This document shows positions 50,251 through 61,748 of a stretch of DNA of 64,000 bases, one piece after another (within the stretch, counting starts at the first letter, position 1; each line of letters opens with the position of its first letter). The translations under genes were made by a program, and so were the position numbers. The notes below the pieces were generated by a model that did not search any database, was not told the DNA's origin, and saw nothing but the letters and a program-made list of their open reading frames with translations. The stretch lies in NCBI GenBank assembly GCA_028751875.1, contig CM054155.1, positions 4,557,745 through 4,621,744 on the forward strand. The letters are read 5' to 3'. Source of the stretch: Rapana venosa. Its lineage: Eukaryota > Mollusca > Gastropoda > Neogastropoda > Muricidae.

Positions 50251-51498
50251 ATGTCGGCAGAAATGCAGCAAAGAGATCTGTTTCTAATGACTCAGATGCA
50301 AGCGTGTTGGGCAAGGTCGACCCTTGCAGCTGACTGTCCGGCCAGTTCAGTGACTCAATCAGTTTATGCAGAACATGTCCAGCCCGCATACCAACCTCAT
50401 ATGACCCATGGTCTGGTTCACCCACCCCTCCAATCCAGACAGGACAGTCATCTACTGCATGAAAAATCGGTGAAACCTGACCCAAATTATCCACATTTGA
50501 TCCAGCAACAGCAGCAGGTCTATAATCAGCAGCAGCAGCAGCAAGAACAGCAACAAAAAGTGACAACTCACTTAGATTCAGAATCAACAGGGGGACAGAT
50601 ACCAGTATTAGATATGCAAAAACATTCAGTCTATGACAGTTACACTGATAAGAATGTAACACCAACCAGAAAAAAGCGAAAGCACAGATGTTCTATTAGT
50701 AAACCCTTGACAGAAAAACGGTGTTCAAATCCACAGGAGTGGAAAAGAGCAAAGAAGAAAATACTTCGAGACAAAGGGGAAGAGTATGTGACTGGGAAAG
50801 GAAAAGTGAAAAAAGCCAAATGTGTGCAACCTGTTGACTGCTCAAAGTGTCGTTTTAAGTGTTCAGAGAAAATTCCAGAAGAAACTCGACAGACTATTAA
50901 CAAGATCTACTGGACCCTAGCATCGTATGAGAGGCAAAGGGCATTCATTGCCCAGCATGTGGAACAAAATGACATCAAACAAGTCAAGTCAAAAACAGGG
51001 GCAAGAAGAGAAGTGGCGCACTCTTTCTTTTTCACGCACAACCGGAAAGAGCATCGGGTATGTAAAGCATTCTTTACCAAAACACTAGACATCACCAGCA
51101 AGGTGGTAGATTATACAATGAAGAGGACAGAGTGTGGGGTGTATGTTGGTCAAGATCAGCGTGGCCGCAAAAGCCCAGTCAACAAAACCAAACCTGAGGA
51201 TTCCGAATTCATCCATTGGCATATTGGATCTTTTCCGACTGTGAACGTTGCAAAAGGGAAAAGGAACAAGAGCAGGAAAAAGTATCTGTCAGAGGACTTG
51301 AATATAGGAAAAATGTACAACATGTACAAAGACGTGTGTGAACAAACGGGGAGAAAACTAATGGGCATAGGTGTGTACAGGAAGATTTTCCATCAGGATT
51401 TTAATCTAGCATTCCCAAAACCAAACAAAGAACACTGTTCAAATTGTAAATCTATACAGGAGGTTGACAAAATGAAAACAAAGAGTGATTGTGAATGA
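50251..51498 (+). CDS. Unknown Cys-rich protein with N-terminal poly-Q; putative transposase-related family, probably C-terminally shortened
   Basis: The frame is 415 codons from ATG 50251 (MSAEMQQRDL); it is open back to 50167 without an earlier ATG, so an upstream exon could also join here. The N-terminal third is low complexity with a poly-Q stretch (about 50503-50562). A basic patch follows (TRKKRKHRC), then NPQEWKRAKKK, a Cys cluster (CVQPVDCSKCRFKCSEKI), VCKAFFTKTLDIT, GVYVGQDQRGRKSPVNK, HWHIGSFPTV, KKYLSEDLNIGKMYNMYK and GVYRKIFHQDFNLAFPKPNKEHCSNCK. From memory, this block order occurs in many uncharacterised invertebrate proteins that are often multicopy and longer; I associate them with transposons but cannot prove it. 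The stop comes soon after the second CxxC, where relatives seem to continue, so this copy may be truncated. The frame is otherwise intact. It could instead be a domesticated host gene. Confidence 0.65.
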   Translation: MSAEMQQRDLFLMTQMQACWARSTLAADCPASSVTQSVYAEHVQPAYQPHMTHGLVHPPLQSRQDSHLLHEKSVKPDPNYPHLIQQQQQVYNQQQQQQEQQQKVTTHLDSESTGGQIPVLDMQKHSVYDSYTDKNVTPTRKKRKHRCSISKPLTEKRCSNPQEWKRAKKKILRDKGEEYVTGKGKVKKAKCVQPVDCSKCRFKCSEKIPEETRQTINKIYWTLASYERQRAFIAQHVEQNDIKQVKSKTGARREVAHSFFFTHNRKEHRVCKAFFTKTLDITSKVVDYTMKRTECGVYVGQDQRGRKSPVNKTKPEDSEFIHWHIGSFPTVNVAKGKRNKSRKKYLSEDLNIGKMYNMYKDVCEQTGRKLMGIGVYRKIFHQDFNLAFPKPNKEHCSNCKSIQEVDKMKTKSDCE

Positions 51499-54400
51499 GG
51501 TCAAACCCCCAAAAAAACATTTTTATGCAGTTAGTGTTGGATGCAGTCTTTTTTGTTTTGTTTTGGTCTTTTTTGTGTGGAATGTTCTAAAGTTTTGAAT
51601 TAACTACAGTTTTGAAGAAATTAATTTCAAATTCCTGTTTTTACTTTTGAATAGATTTTTACAGCTTAAGATTTCTTCATCAAATAGTCGGGCATCAACT
51701 CAGGATGCCCTGACAAATGCCAAGGCCCAAACTGACAAAGGCCTTCTAGGGGACAGTTTTAAATGAATTCATTCACCCTGAGATAGTATGTTGAGGTGTT
51801 TTAATGACTGTTCATATCAGGAAATGAAAATGCATCTGATTGTGTCACACATGTGCACATGTATTTGCACACACAATTGTATGCACTTGAATACATGTAT
51901 AAATGCATACACATGCACATATTAATGTGCACTCACATCTAGTGATGTACACACACACCTAGTGATGTACACACACACACACACACACACACACAACACA
52001 ACACAACACAACACAAATGAAGCCCTTTTTTTCAGTGACATGGGCATTGTAACCCAATACCCAATTCCCAATGTATGTAATTTGTGAAAAATATCTTAAA
52101 AGTCATTTCAGAAAAGTACTTTCTTGCGCTGCTTATGGTCACTCTCACCAGCTACCAACTTTATCTCAAAACCAAAAAGAGAGCTCCATTTTGGGTAGGA
52201 TGTGGTCCATCAGATTTTTATACACACACTATATATATATATATATATATATGTTCATGGTTCACCTACCCTAAAACCTCAGCTGTCTTTCCAAGAAGAG
52301 CAGCCAGGTACGACCAGTGGGATGGATGACAAACATACCCAGCATGCACACTGATATTCCACGATAAATGGACTCAGCCATGTTCACTGTGCCAATGACA
52401 AACTGCATGAAAAGTTATAAATGTGCAGTTCCCAACTTCTTAGAGTTACAGGATAGTCAAAGTCAATGTAGAACTTTACAGGATAGTCAAAATCAACATA
52501 GAAAGTCAAAGTCAACATGCTGACTGCATTAGGTGACATGGAGTGAAAAGCTGGTGAGATTAGAATCACAACACTGTGCAACAATGTAATTCCACAATGT
52601 AGTGTGTCTCTTGATTTGTGACACTCCACCACAACATGAGTCACTCTGCACCTGACCCACTTTTCCCCTAGGAGCCATTTAGGCAGGTGGGGATCAGGTT
52701 GTCAGTTTTGAGATTTTGTTTCATTATGAGACTATAGCCATTATTCTACCTTGAACTGAAGTATCAATGTGGAATTTTATTTCCTTTTTCCTTAAAAACA
52801 CAAAGCTTTCATTCTGATAACTATTGATTACAATGCAAACCTTGTCCATTTCTCATTTTATCACTTCCTGCTGTCTATCATTTCAGTTTGTAATAACTTT
52901 TCACAGAATTGTGTGATTGCCAATCTTTTTGTTGTTATTGTTGTTGTATGGAATAGCCTTGAAATTGCAGATCACTAATTAAATTAACAAGTAAAAATTG
53001 ATCTCTGATGCAATGCAACTCATTGTGTGGTGGCGTGTCATATTTGTACTCTCCTTTATCATGTGATAGTGCCAGGAAATGATCTCCAACACTACATTTG
53101 ATGCAAAATTTACATATTATTCTGCCTTGTGAATTTTGTTCTGGGTTTTATTGTGTTTATCTGAAATTGTGCCATACTTTACTGTATGACTGATTGGTGA
53201 GATTGGTTGCGTGGTAGTTTGTGTTTGTGAGATGCTGATGATTTGTGTGTGCATTTGAGAATACATATATCACTATTTCTGTTTGTGTATTTATACTATT
53301 ATGTATACCTCTGTGTGTGTATGTGTGCATGCATGCATATTTTTCATCTCCGTCCCAGCAAAACAGACTGTTTGAGTATTTCAAAGAAAGCATGTTTTGT
53401 GAAGATTTTTTTCGGACATGGTGGAGTTGTACAAAATATAAGTTACACTGTATCAGTGTATGCTGTGTGATGATTTTATATTTTAGCTTCGAAAAAGCTG
53501 TCTGTGTTATGTAAAGGTAGTAAATCTGAAGATCTGATGTCCAGTTGTCTATGGAGTTTGTTTTGTTTTGTTTTTATATCAGTTATCAGAACTTTGTTTG
53601 AATAATCTCTGTCTACTTAACAGTAGAAGAAAAAGAGGCTTTACCTTAACTCTGGAATAAACAAAAAATTGACAATTTAATTAAATCATCAATTAGACAT
53701 GAAAAAGTAGCACAATAGAAATAGAGGCCATTATTGGTATTATGAAACCCAAAGAAAATGAGATATATTTCAATCATATTGGAGAAGCTGTGTTACCCTT
53801 GTTAAATTTAAAGTGATTCACTGACATCATTCTATTTTATGCTTTATTTGCTCAGATTTTTATGGCAGTATAAACTTTGTGAAACTTAATCTGTAGAAAA
53901 GCAAATTATTATCTTAAAAGGACCGATTTGGAAATAATTAATTGGCAAATTTAAAAAAAAAATTAAAATTTTTTTTTTATATATATATACATATATTCTT
54001 TCCCATGAGCATAATATACTTTGATGCATGAACACTACATTTTTATGTTACAAGTAATGAAGTTGTGGGATGGGGGAGGGGTGGGGGTTGTCTGTTAATG
54101 GGGAAAATGGAGATAGCCCATTCATCACTTAAAAGCTGGTATGCAATTAAGGTCAAGGTCTTGCTTGGTGACCTCTCCCAGCACCCAGCATGCCATTCAT
54201 TCACACACAGACCTATCTAAATGGTAAAGTTACTGTGCCTTGGTTTTACTTTTGGCCTGAGACAATCTTCGGAAGATGTTGTCGCCAAGGAAAGTGTGTT
54301 TGTGTGTGTGTTCAAAATATGAACTGCAACCAAAGAGAGAGAGAGAGAGAGAGTGTGTGTGTGTGTGTGTGTGTGTGTGGTTTTCTTCAGAGTTCATTTC

Positions 54401-55184
54401 CCCAAATCAAAATACAAGTTGTTGGGAGTTTATTTTTTTCAGGAGCTGTCTCGAATCAGTGAAGAATGCTGCTGTTTGTTTTGATTTGTTATTAAAACAA
54501 AGTGAAGGTTTATCTCCTAAATGATTGGTACATCCATCCACCTTAGGAATGCTGGGAGCTCCTGTAGCAGAAACAGGAACCTTGCCTAGTAGTTGTACGC
54601 TAGGAATTTCCTTTTATATATATATATATATATATATTTGTCAGTCTCTGTTGTTGTTCTTGTTCTTATTCTTATTATTGTTTCATTTGTTTTTAGTTGT
54701 TATATTTGTTTGCTTGTTGGTTGTTTTTTCTTTCTTGTTTTTTTGTTTGTATTTTTTAGGTGAGGGGATGCTCTTGAGGGGTTTGGATTTGTTTTGTTGT
54801 TGTTGGTTTGTTTGGTTTTTTGGTTGTTGTTGTTTTGGGTTTTTTTGGGTTTGTTGTTGTTGTTTTTTGGAGGGGGGGGGGGTTGTTTGGGGTGGGTTGT
54901 TTTGTTTGCGTCTCTTTTTTTTTTCTTTTCCTTTGAGGAGGGGAGGGGGGGGGGGTTCTTCTTGGGGTTTTTTGTTTTGTTTTGTTTCATTCGTCTTTTT
55001 GCAAATATGTTGTCAAGAAATTCAGTTGGGCATTCTTGTGTGATTACATAATGTATTTTGGTGCCAGAAATTTGTGATATTTTAGGGTGGGTGTTTTTGT
55101 GGGTTTTTCTTTTTTTTTTTTGGTGGTGGTGGGGGGGTGGGTGGGGGGATTATATGTAATATATGTTTTTGTGAGAGAGCAAGA
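51499..55184. other. Stretch downstream of the unknown gene, no further gene
   Basis: It contains (CA)n at about 51968-51993, (TA)n at 52231-52252, a small 30-bp tandem repeat at 52446-52525, (GA)n/(GT)n at 54336-54379, and a G/T-only tract at 54640-54990. The missing C-terminal half of the upstream gene was not found here. Confidence 0.55.
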
Positions 55185-55345
55185 CAGCTTTGTGCTTAGA
55201 ACATGAAACTCATGATCTGACAATCACTGAGGGCAAGAATTCAAGACTCTACTGAGGTGCTGTTTGAGGGATTTCTCCTCAGTAATTAACGCTGCTACAG
55301 ACTCCAATCTTTTGTAAGTCCCTCAGATGGGACTATTGAGAAAGG
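55185..55345 (+). repeat. SINE family 1 fragment (head and first body part)
   Basis: It contains CATGATCTGACAATCACTGA, GATTTCTCCTCAGTAATTAA and GTCCCTCAGATGGGACTATT, diverged. Confidence 0.5.
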
Positions 55346-55404
55346 TCCCCTGTGGAAATTCACAATACCATTTTATACATGTATTAGAATCCATCTTTTA
55401 TTTA

Positions 55405-55560
55405 TTTATTTGTACCACTTTAAGTCATGGCAGATTTCTCTGCTTGAAATTCTGGCTGCTCTCCCCGGGGAGAGCGCGTCGCCACAAGAGCAGTGCCACC
55501 CACTTTTTTCTTTTTCCTGTCTGCAACTGTATTTGTTTCCCTATCAGAGGGGTGGATCAT
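55405..55560 (-). repeat. SINE family 2 body fragment
   Basis: It shares CCACTTTAAGTCA, AGATTTCTCTGC, GGGAGAGCGCGTCGCCACA and TGTTTCCCTATCAGAG with the copy at 57150-57560. The head part is missing and another repeat takes over at about 55560. Confidence 0.75.
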
Positions 55561-56260
55561 GGACAACACAAGCATACCCAGCATGCACCTTGTTCAAATG
55601 TGGATGGGCTCCACCTGGTTCAACCTGCTCAAGATTTATAAATACATTGCGTGAAAAATTTACAGCAGAGCCCCAGGGACTCCTCAAAGAGTTCAGGGAG
55701 AAGTGAAGTCTTGTATGGAGGTTGCTGAAGTCATTTTGAAAACGTGGTTGGGTTTTATTAGGAGTTAGTAATGAATGTAGTATTTCATTCCGTGCCAAGG
55801 CCTCTGGCTGGTTAGTACACTTACTGTTCTGTCAGGATACAATTTTATACATTCTCTTTTTAAAAAATTCCTTGGGTAGTTGTCTTTTCCCCACCATTTT
55901 GGTAGCTACATTCCATCTTCAGGGATCGTTATCTCTTGAATGTTGACACTTTCCACGCTGGTTAGAAATGTTGGCCTTTGGTTTGGGCAGCCTTGTACTG
56001 TGCTTCATAGTAGTTGCTTTGTGACTTTGTCATTCTTTTTCTCCTTTGGGGGGGGGGGGGGGGGGGGGGGGGGTGTCCTTGTTTTGTTGGGTTTTTTTCC
56101 TGCTCTCTTTTGGGGGGGGGGGGGGGGGGGTCATATTTTTTCTACAGAATCAGCCATAATTTTGCCTATGGAGTTGGATGAACTATAAAAAATTTAAAAA
56201 GTAATGAGAACAGCAATAAATTGAGAGTAGGTATGGAGTTTTTAATTCTATCTATCTATA

Positions 56261-56293
<33 letters not shown>

Positions 56294-56299
56294 ATAACA

Positions 56300-56400
56300 G
56301 TCATGTCAGACTTTTCTGCATATAATTCAGCCTGCTCTCCCTTGGAAGAGCATTTCGACACAACGGCAGAACGCCCCATTCAAGATCATGATCTTTTTTC
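56300..56400 (-). repeat. SINE family 2 fragment
   Basis: It contains TTCAGCCTGCTCTCCCTTGG and AGAGCATTTCGACACAACGG, a diverged match to the SINE-2 body, followed by a G-rich run. Confidence 0.5.
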
Positions 56401-56454
56401 TTTCTTTTTTTTTGGGGGGGGGGGGGGTGGAGGGGGTGGAGGTTGTTCCTTGGC

Positions 56455-56765
56455 TAGAACTTCAGGTTCACCAATAGTGAGATTTTGTGTATGCAACTGT
56501 TTTTGCCCACCATGAAGGTAGCCGCATTCAGATTTAGGGGATAAATGCTGAGTATGTTCATGTACCTGTAACCCACTGAATGCCGACATGAATGTGGGAT
56601 CTTTAATGTGCATATTTGATCTTATACATGTGTGTGTACGTGAGGGGAATTAAGGCACTGGCAGGTCTGTACTTAAAGTGGACCTGGGAGATGGTAAAAA
56701 ATACCCACCCTTAATTCACCAGACGCTGCCGATATTCAAACCCGTGGAAATGTGATCTAGTCAGT
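56455..56765 (-). repeat. Dispersed repeat family 4 (tRNA-like head remnant at the high-coordinate end)
   Basis: GAGATTTTGTGTATGCAACT, GCCCACCATGAAGGTAGCCG and AACCCACTGAATGCCGACAT recur in the window. The reverse complement of CGATATTCAAACCCGTGG near 56729 resembles a B box. Confidence 0.6.
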
Positions 56766-57149
56766 GTGTATGTCCATTTCTCTTTGAGAGAAGGTGTTGA
56801 AAGATTTTTGTTAGAACAACTCTCATATTGTATTGCAATGAATTATTTTACTGTGTGTGATACATTCATTCTGTATGCAGCATTCCCATTTTTTATCGTA
56901 TCCTAAAGACTAGCACCCATACCATCCCTCATCAACTGGATTGGGAAATATTCCAGTGTCAGATCAGAGTGAACCTGAGACTGTGTGCGCTCTAGAAAAG
57001 GGACAAAGAAAAGTGTGTTTAATTTTTTTTTTAACAACTTTTTTGCCAGCTCAGCCAGTTACTTTTTGGTTTTAGATGTCTTTTTTTCTTTGATTTTTTT
57101 TGGGGTTGTTTGGATTTTTTTTTGTTGTTTGGATTTTTTAAAAATTTTT

Positions 57150-57560
57150 ATTTTTATTTATTTATACCACTTTAAGTCACGTCAGATTTCTCTGCGTGAA
57201 ATTCAGGCTGCTCTCCCTGGGGAAAGCGCGTCGCCACAGAGCAGTGCCACCCATTTTGTTTTCTTTTTTCTGTCTACAGCTGCATTTGTTTCCCTATCAG
57301 AGTGGCTTTTTTCTACAGAATTTTGCCAGGGGAAACTCTCTTGTTGCCGTGGGTTCTTTTACATGTGCTAAATAATTTTTGTGTAACACACGGGACCTGG
57401 TTTATCGTCTCATATGAAAGACTAGCGCCCAGACCACCACTCATGGTCTAATGGATGGAAAAAGTGTCGGGTCCAAGTGGGATTCGAACCACGGCACACT
57501 TCCGACTGGGACTTTTCGCTTTCTAGACAGGCATGTTACCTCTAGACCACCAATCCATTT
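57150..57560 (-). repeat. SINE family 2, nearly full length, tRNA-like head
   Basis: On the minus strand the head (57470-57556) has an A-box-like TGGTCTAGAGG and a B box GGTTCGAATCCC. The body has AAAAGAACCCACGGCAACAA, GGGTGGCACTGCTCTGTGGC and GGGAGAGCAGCCTGAATTTC, and an A/T-rich (AAATA)n tail. The body is of a kind I know as widespread in mollusc genomes. Confidence 0.8.
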
Positions 57561-57987
57561 GGGGAGGTGGGGGGGGGTAGGGGCGTTGGGCAGAAGATGT
57601 TTGCTGTTAAGTTTTGTTTATGTTAGATTTTAATTCTATCAGTTTAAAAAAAACGTTGTTGGTTAAGAATTACAGTTTAGCTTTTCAGAAAAGCATTGTT
57701 CTGATATGTTGCTGTTAAATCGTTCCTTTCTTAATGTTGACAGAAATACAGATTTTTTTGTTTATTATTGATACCAAAATGTTCCATTTCAGGGAGAGAT
57801 TGTTCTCAGAATTACAGGTGTTGACATGTTATCATTTGTGTCGAGTTTTGAGTATTGTGTGACTGAATATTTGTCTCCTGTTGCAAACACAGGCATGTAT
57901 GTATGCACATTAACACATACACATTACATAGCATCCATGTTCACATGCAAGTAGATGTATTTTTACATTTGTATATGTGTGCATAGA

Positions 57988-58268
57988 GGAGGCACCGTGG
58001 TCGAGTGGTTTAGGCGGTCAACTCGTGATCCAGAGGTCGCGGGTTTGATCCCCGCTCGGCTCGGTGTTGTGTCCTTGGGAAAGACACTTTACTCCTATTT
58101 TCCTCACTCCACCCAGGTGTACAAGTGGGTACCAGCTCTGCTGGGGAAGTATCTGGCGACAGACTAGCGTCCTGTCACAGGGGTGGTGAAAAACCATCAG
58201 TTCGCTTAACGCTACAGAAACCGGGATAAGCTCCGGCTCTAAGGGCCTTCTGGCTCGAAAGAACATAC
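57988..58268 (+). repeat. SINE family 3, full length with tRNA-like head
   Basis: The head GGCACCGTGGTCGAGTGGTT (A box) and GCGGGTTTGATCCCCGC (B box) resembles a Ser/Leu-type tRNA. The body has GTGTCCTTGGGAAAGACACT, CCACCCAGGTGTACAAGTGG and AGTTCGCTTAACGCTACAGA, and ends GGCTCGAAAGAACATA. No proper acceptor stem or intact anticodon arm is present, so it is a SINE, not a tRNA gene. Confidence 0.85.
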
Positions 58269-58345
58269 ATATGTGTGCATATACTTGATTATGCATTTGT
58301 ACATGCACACACACTCATTTTCTGATATGTGCACGTACACACACA

Positions 58346-58349
58346 CACA

Positions 58350-58411
<62 letters not shown>
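58346..58411. repeat. (AC)n-(TC)n compound microsatellite
   Basis: A short AC run followed by about 60 nt of TC units. Confidence 0.95.
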
Positions 58412-58412
<1 letters not shown>

Positions 58413-58667
58413 CTCATACATGCATGCATATAGACAAAGTGAACTCTTGTGAATATCTTACAGTCACAGCAGATTTCTCTGACACTTGTTTTTCACTCCT
58501 TGGCTACAGCGCCAAGGTTCACCATTGGTGAGACTGTGCAAGGGTCTGTTTTACCCACCTTTAATTTCTCTTCATGAACTTCAGACTGCTCTCCATAGGG
58601 AGGCCATGTTTAACACAACACCATCACCTTTACAACAACAACAAACAAACATAAAAGTCACCCATTT

Positions 58668-58701
<34 letters not shown>

Positions 58702-58734
58702 CTATATATATATATTTCTTTTATATTGAGGATA

Positions 58735-59050
58735 TGGAATAAGCATTTATGTGCTTTTTTATATCCAGTCCCCATATGTGTGCCGTTTTGTAAATTTTGT
58801 CATCTGTTCCCACCGGCACACAATGGCCTACTCTTACAAAAAGCAGAACAGGATTTAATGTGTGCGCAAGATGTTCTGCGTGCGTTCGAACACTGGACCT
58901 CGGTTTATAGTCTCATCCGAAGGACTTTTGGGGAGAGTGGAGTCGGCACTGATGTGATGTGAACTCCAGGGGAAAATATCCCCTTGAACGGGAATCGAAC
59001 CCGGGTCGTCAGATTGCGAGCGCAATGTTCTAACCACTAGGCTATGATAG
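58735..59050 (-). repeat. SINE family 1, full length, tRNA-like head
   Basis: On the minus strand the head has TAGCCTAGTGGTTAGAACAT (A box region) and ACCCGGGTTCGATTCCCG (B box). The body has AGTCCTTCGGATGAGACTAT, AACATCTTGCGCACACATTA and GAGTAGGCCATTGTGTGCCG, and the end has ACTGGATATAAAAAAGCACA. It is the best copy of the family in the window. Confidence 0.85.
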
Positions 59051-59059
59051 TCACCTTTT

Positions 59060-59235
59060 ACTATAGAATTTTTTCAAGGACAACTTTCATGTTGCCATGG
59101 GTTCCCTAATGTGTGCTAAAGGCATGTTGCACACAGAACCTCATTTTATCATCTCATCTAAAAGACTAGCATCCATACAACCACTCATGATCTAGAAGAT
59201 ATGGGGAAAAGTCAAGCTTACAATAGAATTGAACT
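59060..59235 (-). repeat. SINE family 2 fragment (central part)
   Basis: TTTCATGTTGCCATGGGTTC, CATCTCATCTAAAAGACTAGC and ACCACTCATGATCTAGAAG match the central and head-proximal part of the 57150-57560 copy. Confidence 0.65.
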
Positions 59236-59624
59236 AATTGTTGAGGTTGTATTATAGTCACAGTGGAGATATCTGACTTATGGACTGTGGTAGTCACAAG
59301 TCATCCCACTTTGGCACCACAGACATCCCTAAAAATAGTACAATTTTTCAAATCAATGCACTGATATGTAAGCAGCTCTATAGGAATTGAACTCATGCCT
59401 CTTTTTTTTTTATAGATATGTTAACCACCACCACCACCACCCCCCAAAAAAAATAACCCCAACAAAATCAACAAAGACAACTGATGACCGACTTCTTCCT
59501 CAACTCCCTGAGGAGTCAAATCGTCAGGAACTGTGCTGACATTACAGCATGTGTCATAGGCAAACTGATCCCTGAAGTTCCTAATATGTTAATTGATCCA
59601 AAACATCTTGCACACATTTACTCA

Positions 59625-59945
59625 TCCCAAGAAGGGCAGCAGGATGGTTAAGATGTTCGCCTGCTAACAAGTAAACCATGAAGTTCTGGGTTCAATTCCC
59701 AGCCTCACCCTTTCTTCCCAGTTTGATGAAAAAAATCGAACTGAATGTCAAAGAGACAATAAACCAAGGCTATGTGTGCAAACCATGTGGAACATCTTGC
59801 GCACTCATTAAAAACGTGTTCTGCCTTTTGGAAGAGTAGGCCATTGTGTGCCAGTAGATGATGCAGAAAACCCAAACTGCTCACACACCTGTCTCATGTT
59901 TAGTCACCATCCCCGAAGTCAAAATGCTGCTACCTAAATGGTGGG
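59625..59945 (+). repeat. SINE family 1, nearly full length
   Basis: The head has GGATGGTTAAGATGTTCGCC and the B box GGGTTCAATTCCCAG. The body has AATAAACCAAGGCTATGTG, AACATCTTGCGCACTCATTA and AAGAGTAGGCCATTGTGTGC. It ends in a G-rich run after GCTACCTAAATGG, as the 47995 copy does. Confidence 0.8.
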
Positions 59946-60484
59946 TGGGGAGGAGGGAGGGGGGGGGGGATGTCCCATAGCAAAAATCTCATCATTGTTG
60001 AACCTTGGAGTTCTAGCCAGAAACAACAACAACAAAAAATCCTCATCCAGCTTTTATAGAAGAGTAAGCCAGTGGTGTGCTGGTGGCAGGCAAAAACACA
60101 CCCAGCATGCACCCAGCAACTGGAGAGGGATGAGCTCCTCCAGGTTCAACTTAACCAGGACATACTGCCTGAAAAATTCAGTGCAGTGCCCTTTCCCTAT
60201 CACCTCCTTCCCCCACCACCATCTCCCATGTATACCCCCTCATCTCCACCCATCGAGGCTGTTGAAAAAGGGAAAGCACTCTTCCCCGCCTTAAGTAATT
60301 ACAGAATTGTAGTTGTTTCCCTTGAACCGATACGTAAATTCTTGGTCGTGGATCATTCTACAGTCGAGTTTGTGGTTAATACCAGAAGCTTTGTGAGGGG
60401 ACGGACTATCTTTGTGAACATGTAGTTGTTGTTGTTGTGTGGTGTTCCCCAACGTTAGGTAACACCCTGTGGATCATTCAGACT

Positions 60485-60612
60485 ATGCACTCTGCTGCTT
60501 ACTTGTGATCTGACGGTAACTGTGCAAGGATGGGACTATTTGGATGGGACTATAAACCTAGGCCTCATAGACCTATACAAACGTAACACATGCATAACAT
60601 CTAAAGCATGCA
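60485..60612 (+). repeat. SINE family 1 fragment
   Basis: It contains TTACTTGTGATCTGACGGTA and GATGGGACTATAAACCTAGG, followed by a diverged CATAACATCT stretch. Confidence 0.5.
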
Positions 60613-61008
60613 TCCTATACAAACTCACCCGCCTGTCATATAAAATTAACTCAGCTATGGCCAGTGGTGTGGACGACACTGACAAACCCAGCATGCAGCG
60701 TGCAACCTGGAGAGGGATGAACTCCACCAGGGTCAACGTGCCCATGACATAGCGTCAGACAAAAATGATTTAATGGTTTGGGTTGGGGTTTTTTCCAATC
60801 CTTGGCTAGCGCTCCAAGGTTCGCCATGATTAGATTTTTGGGTAGGCAAGTGTTTTCAGCCACCATTACGGCAGTCGATGTCCGACTTCATGGAGTTTTG
60901 ATGGTGAAAATTAGCAATAAACAGACACCTCAGTTCAGCCTTAGGCTGGCGCCCTTGGCCACTGTTGGATCACAAGTTTGGCGTCTTACCCACGGAACTA
61001 TCCCCAAT

Positions 61009-61042
<34 letters not shown>

Positions 61043-61303
61043 ATCCCCCATCTCCACCTCATGCCCACGCACTTACCACCCCACCCACACCCCCCAATAT
61101 GAAAAATGTTAACTAAATTTTCATAATCATGGATCAAGAGGTTTCATGACTGAACAACTGATGTGGAGATGTGTGGTATGGATGTGCACATGAGAGTGGG
61201 CACATGCACGCCTGTTCACTGTCGTACACCAGTGAACTTTATGCTTACACATACACATATGCATACACACACGCGCACGCACGCGCGCACACACACACGC
61301 ACG

Positions 61304-61341
<38 letters not shown>

Positions 61342-61703
61342 ACGCACGCACGCACGCACACACACACACACAACACATGCACGCACGCATGCACGCACGC
61401 ACGCACGCATGTTTGCACACATTAAAAAAAATTTGCATATACAAAAACACTGCAAATTGTGTTTTTCAACCATTATTTTGATGAAACTTCGAACAAAAAC
61501 AGTACATAAACAAATTACTTGATAACAATAAAACGTCCCAAACAAAATTTGCTCCAGTACAAAAACCATAATTATTACACCTAATGAGAATAGCCATCTG
61601 TGTTCTTTGGTCACAAGTCATTGCATTGGAATCTGGAAGACAAATACAGGATTTCCTCATGGACCAGTGTGCCATGGGGGTTTTACACACACACACACAC
61701 ACA

Positions 61704-61748
<45 letters not shown>

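Noticed and set aside
54525..55043. 172-codon open frame, Phe/Gly/Leu rich
   Set aside because: It runs through the G/T-only tract and poly-G runs; stops are absent only because of base composition.
57470..57556. tRNA-like sequence with GGTTCGAATCCC on the minus strand
   Set aside because: It is the SINE family 2 head followed by the known body and tail.
57988..58061. tRNA-Ser/Leu-like sequence
   Set aside because: A and B boxes are present but no paired acceptor stem or anticodon arm; it continues into a SINE body that has a second copy in the window.
58975..59045. tRNA-like sequence with GGTTCGATTCCCG on the minus strand
   Set aside because: It is the head of a SINE family 1 copy, without cloverleaf ends.
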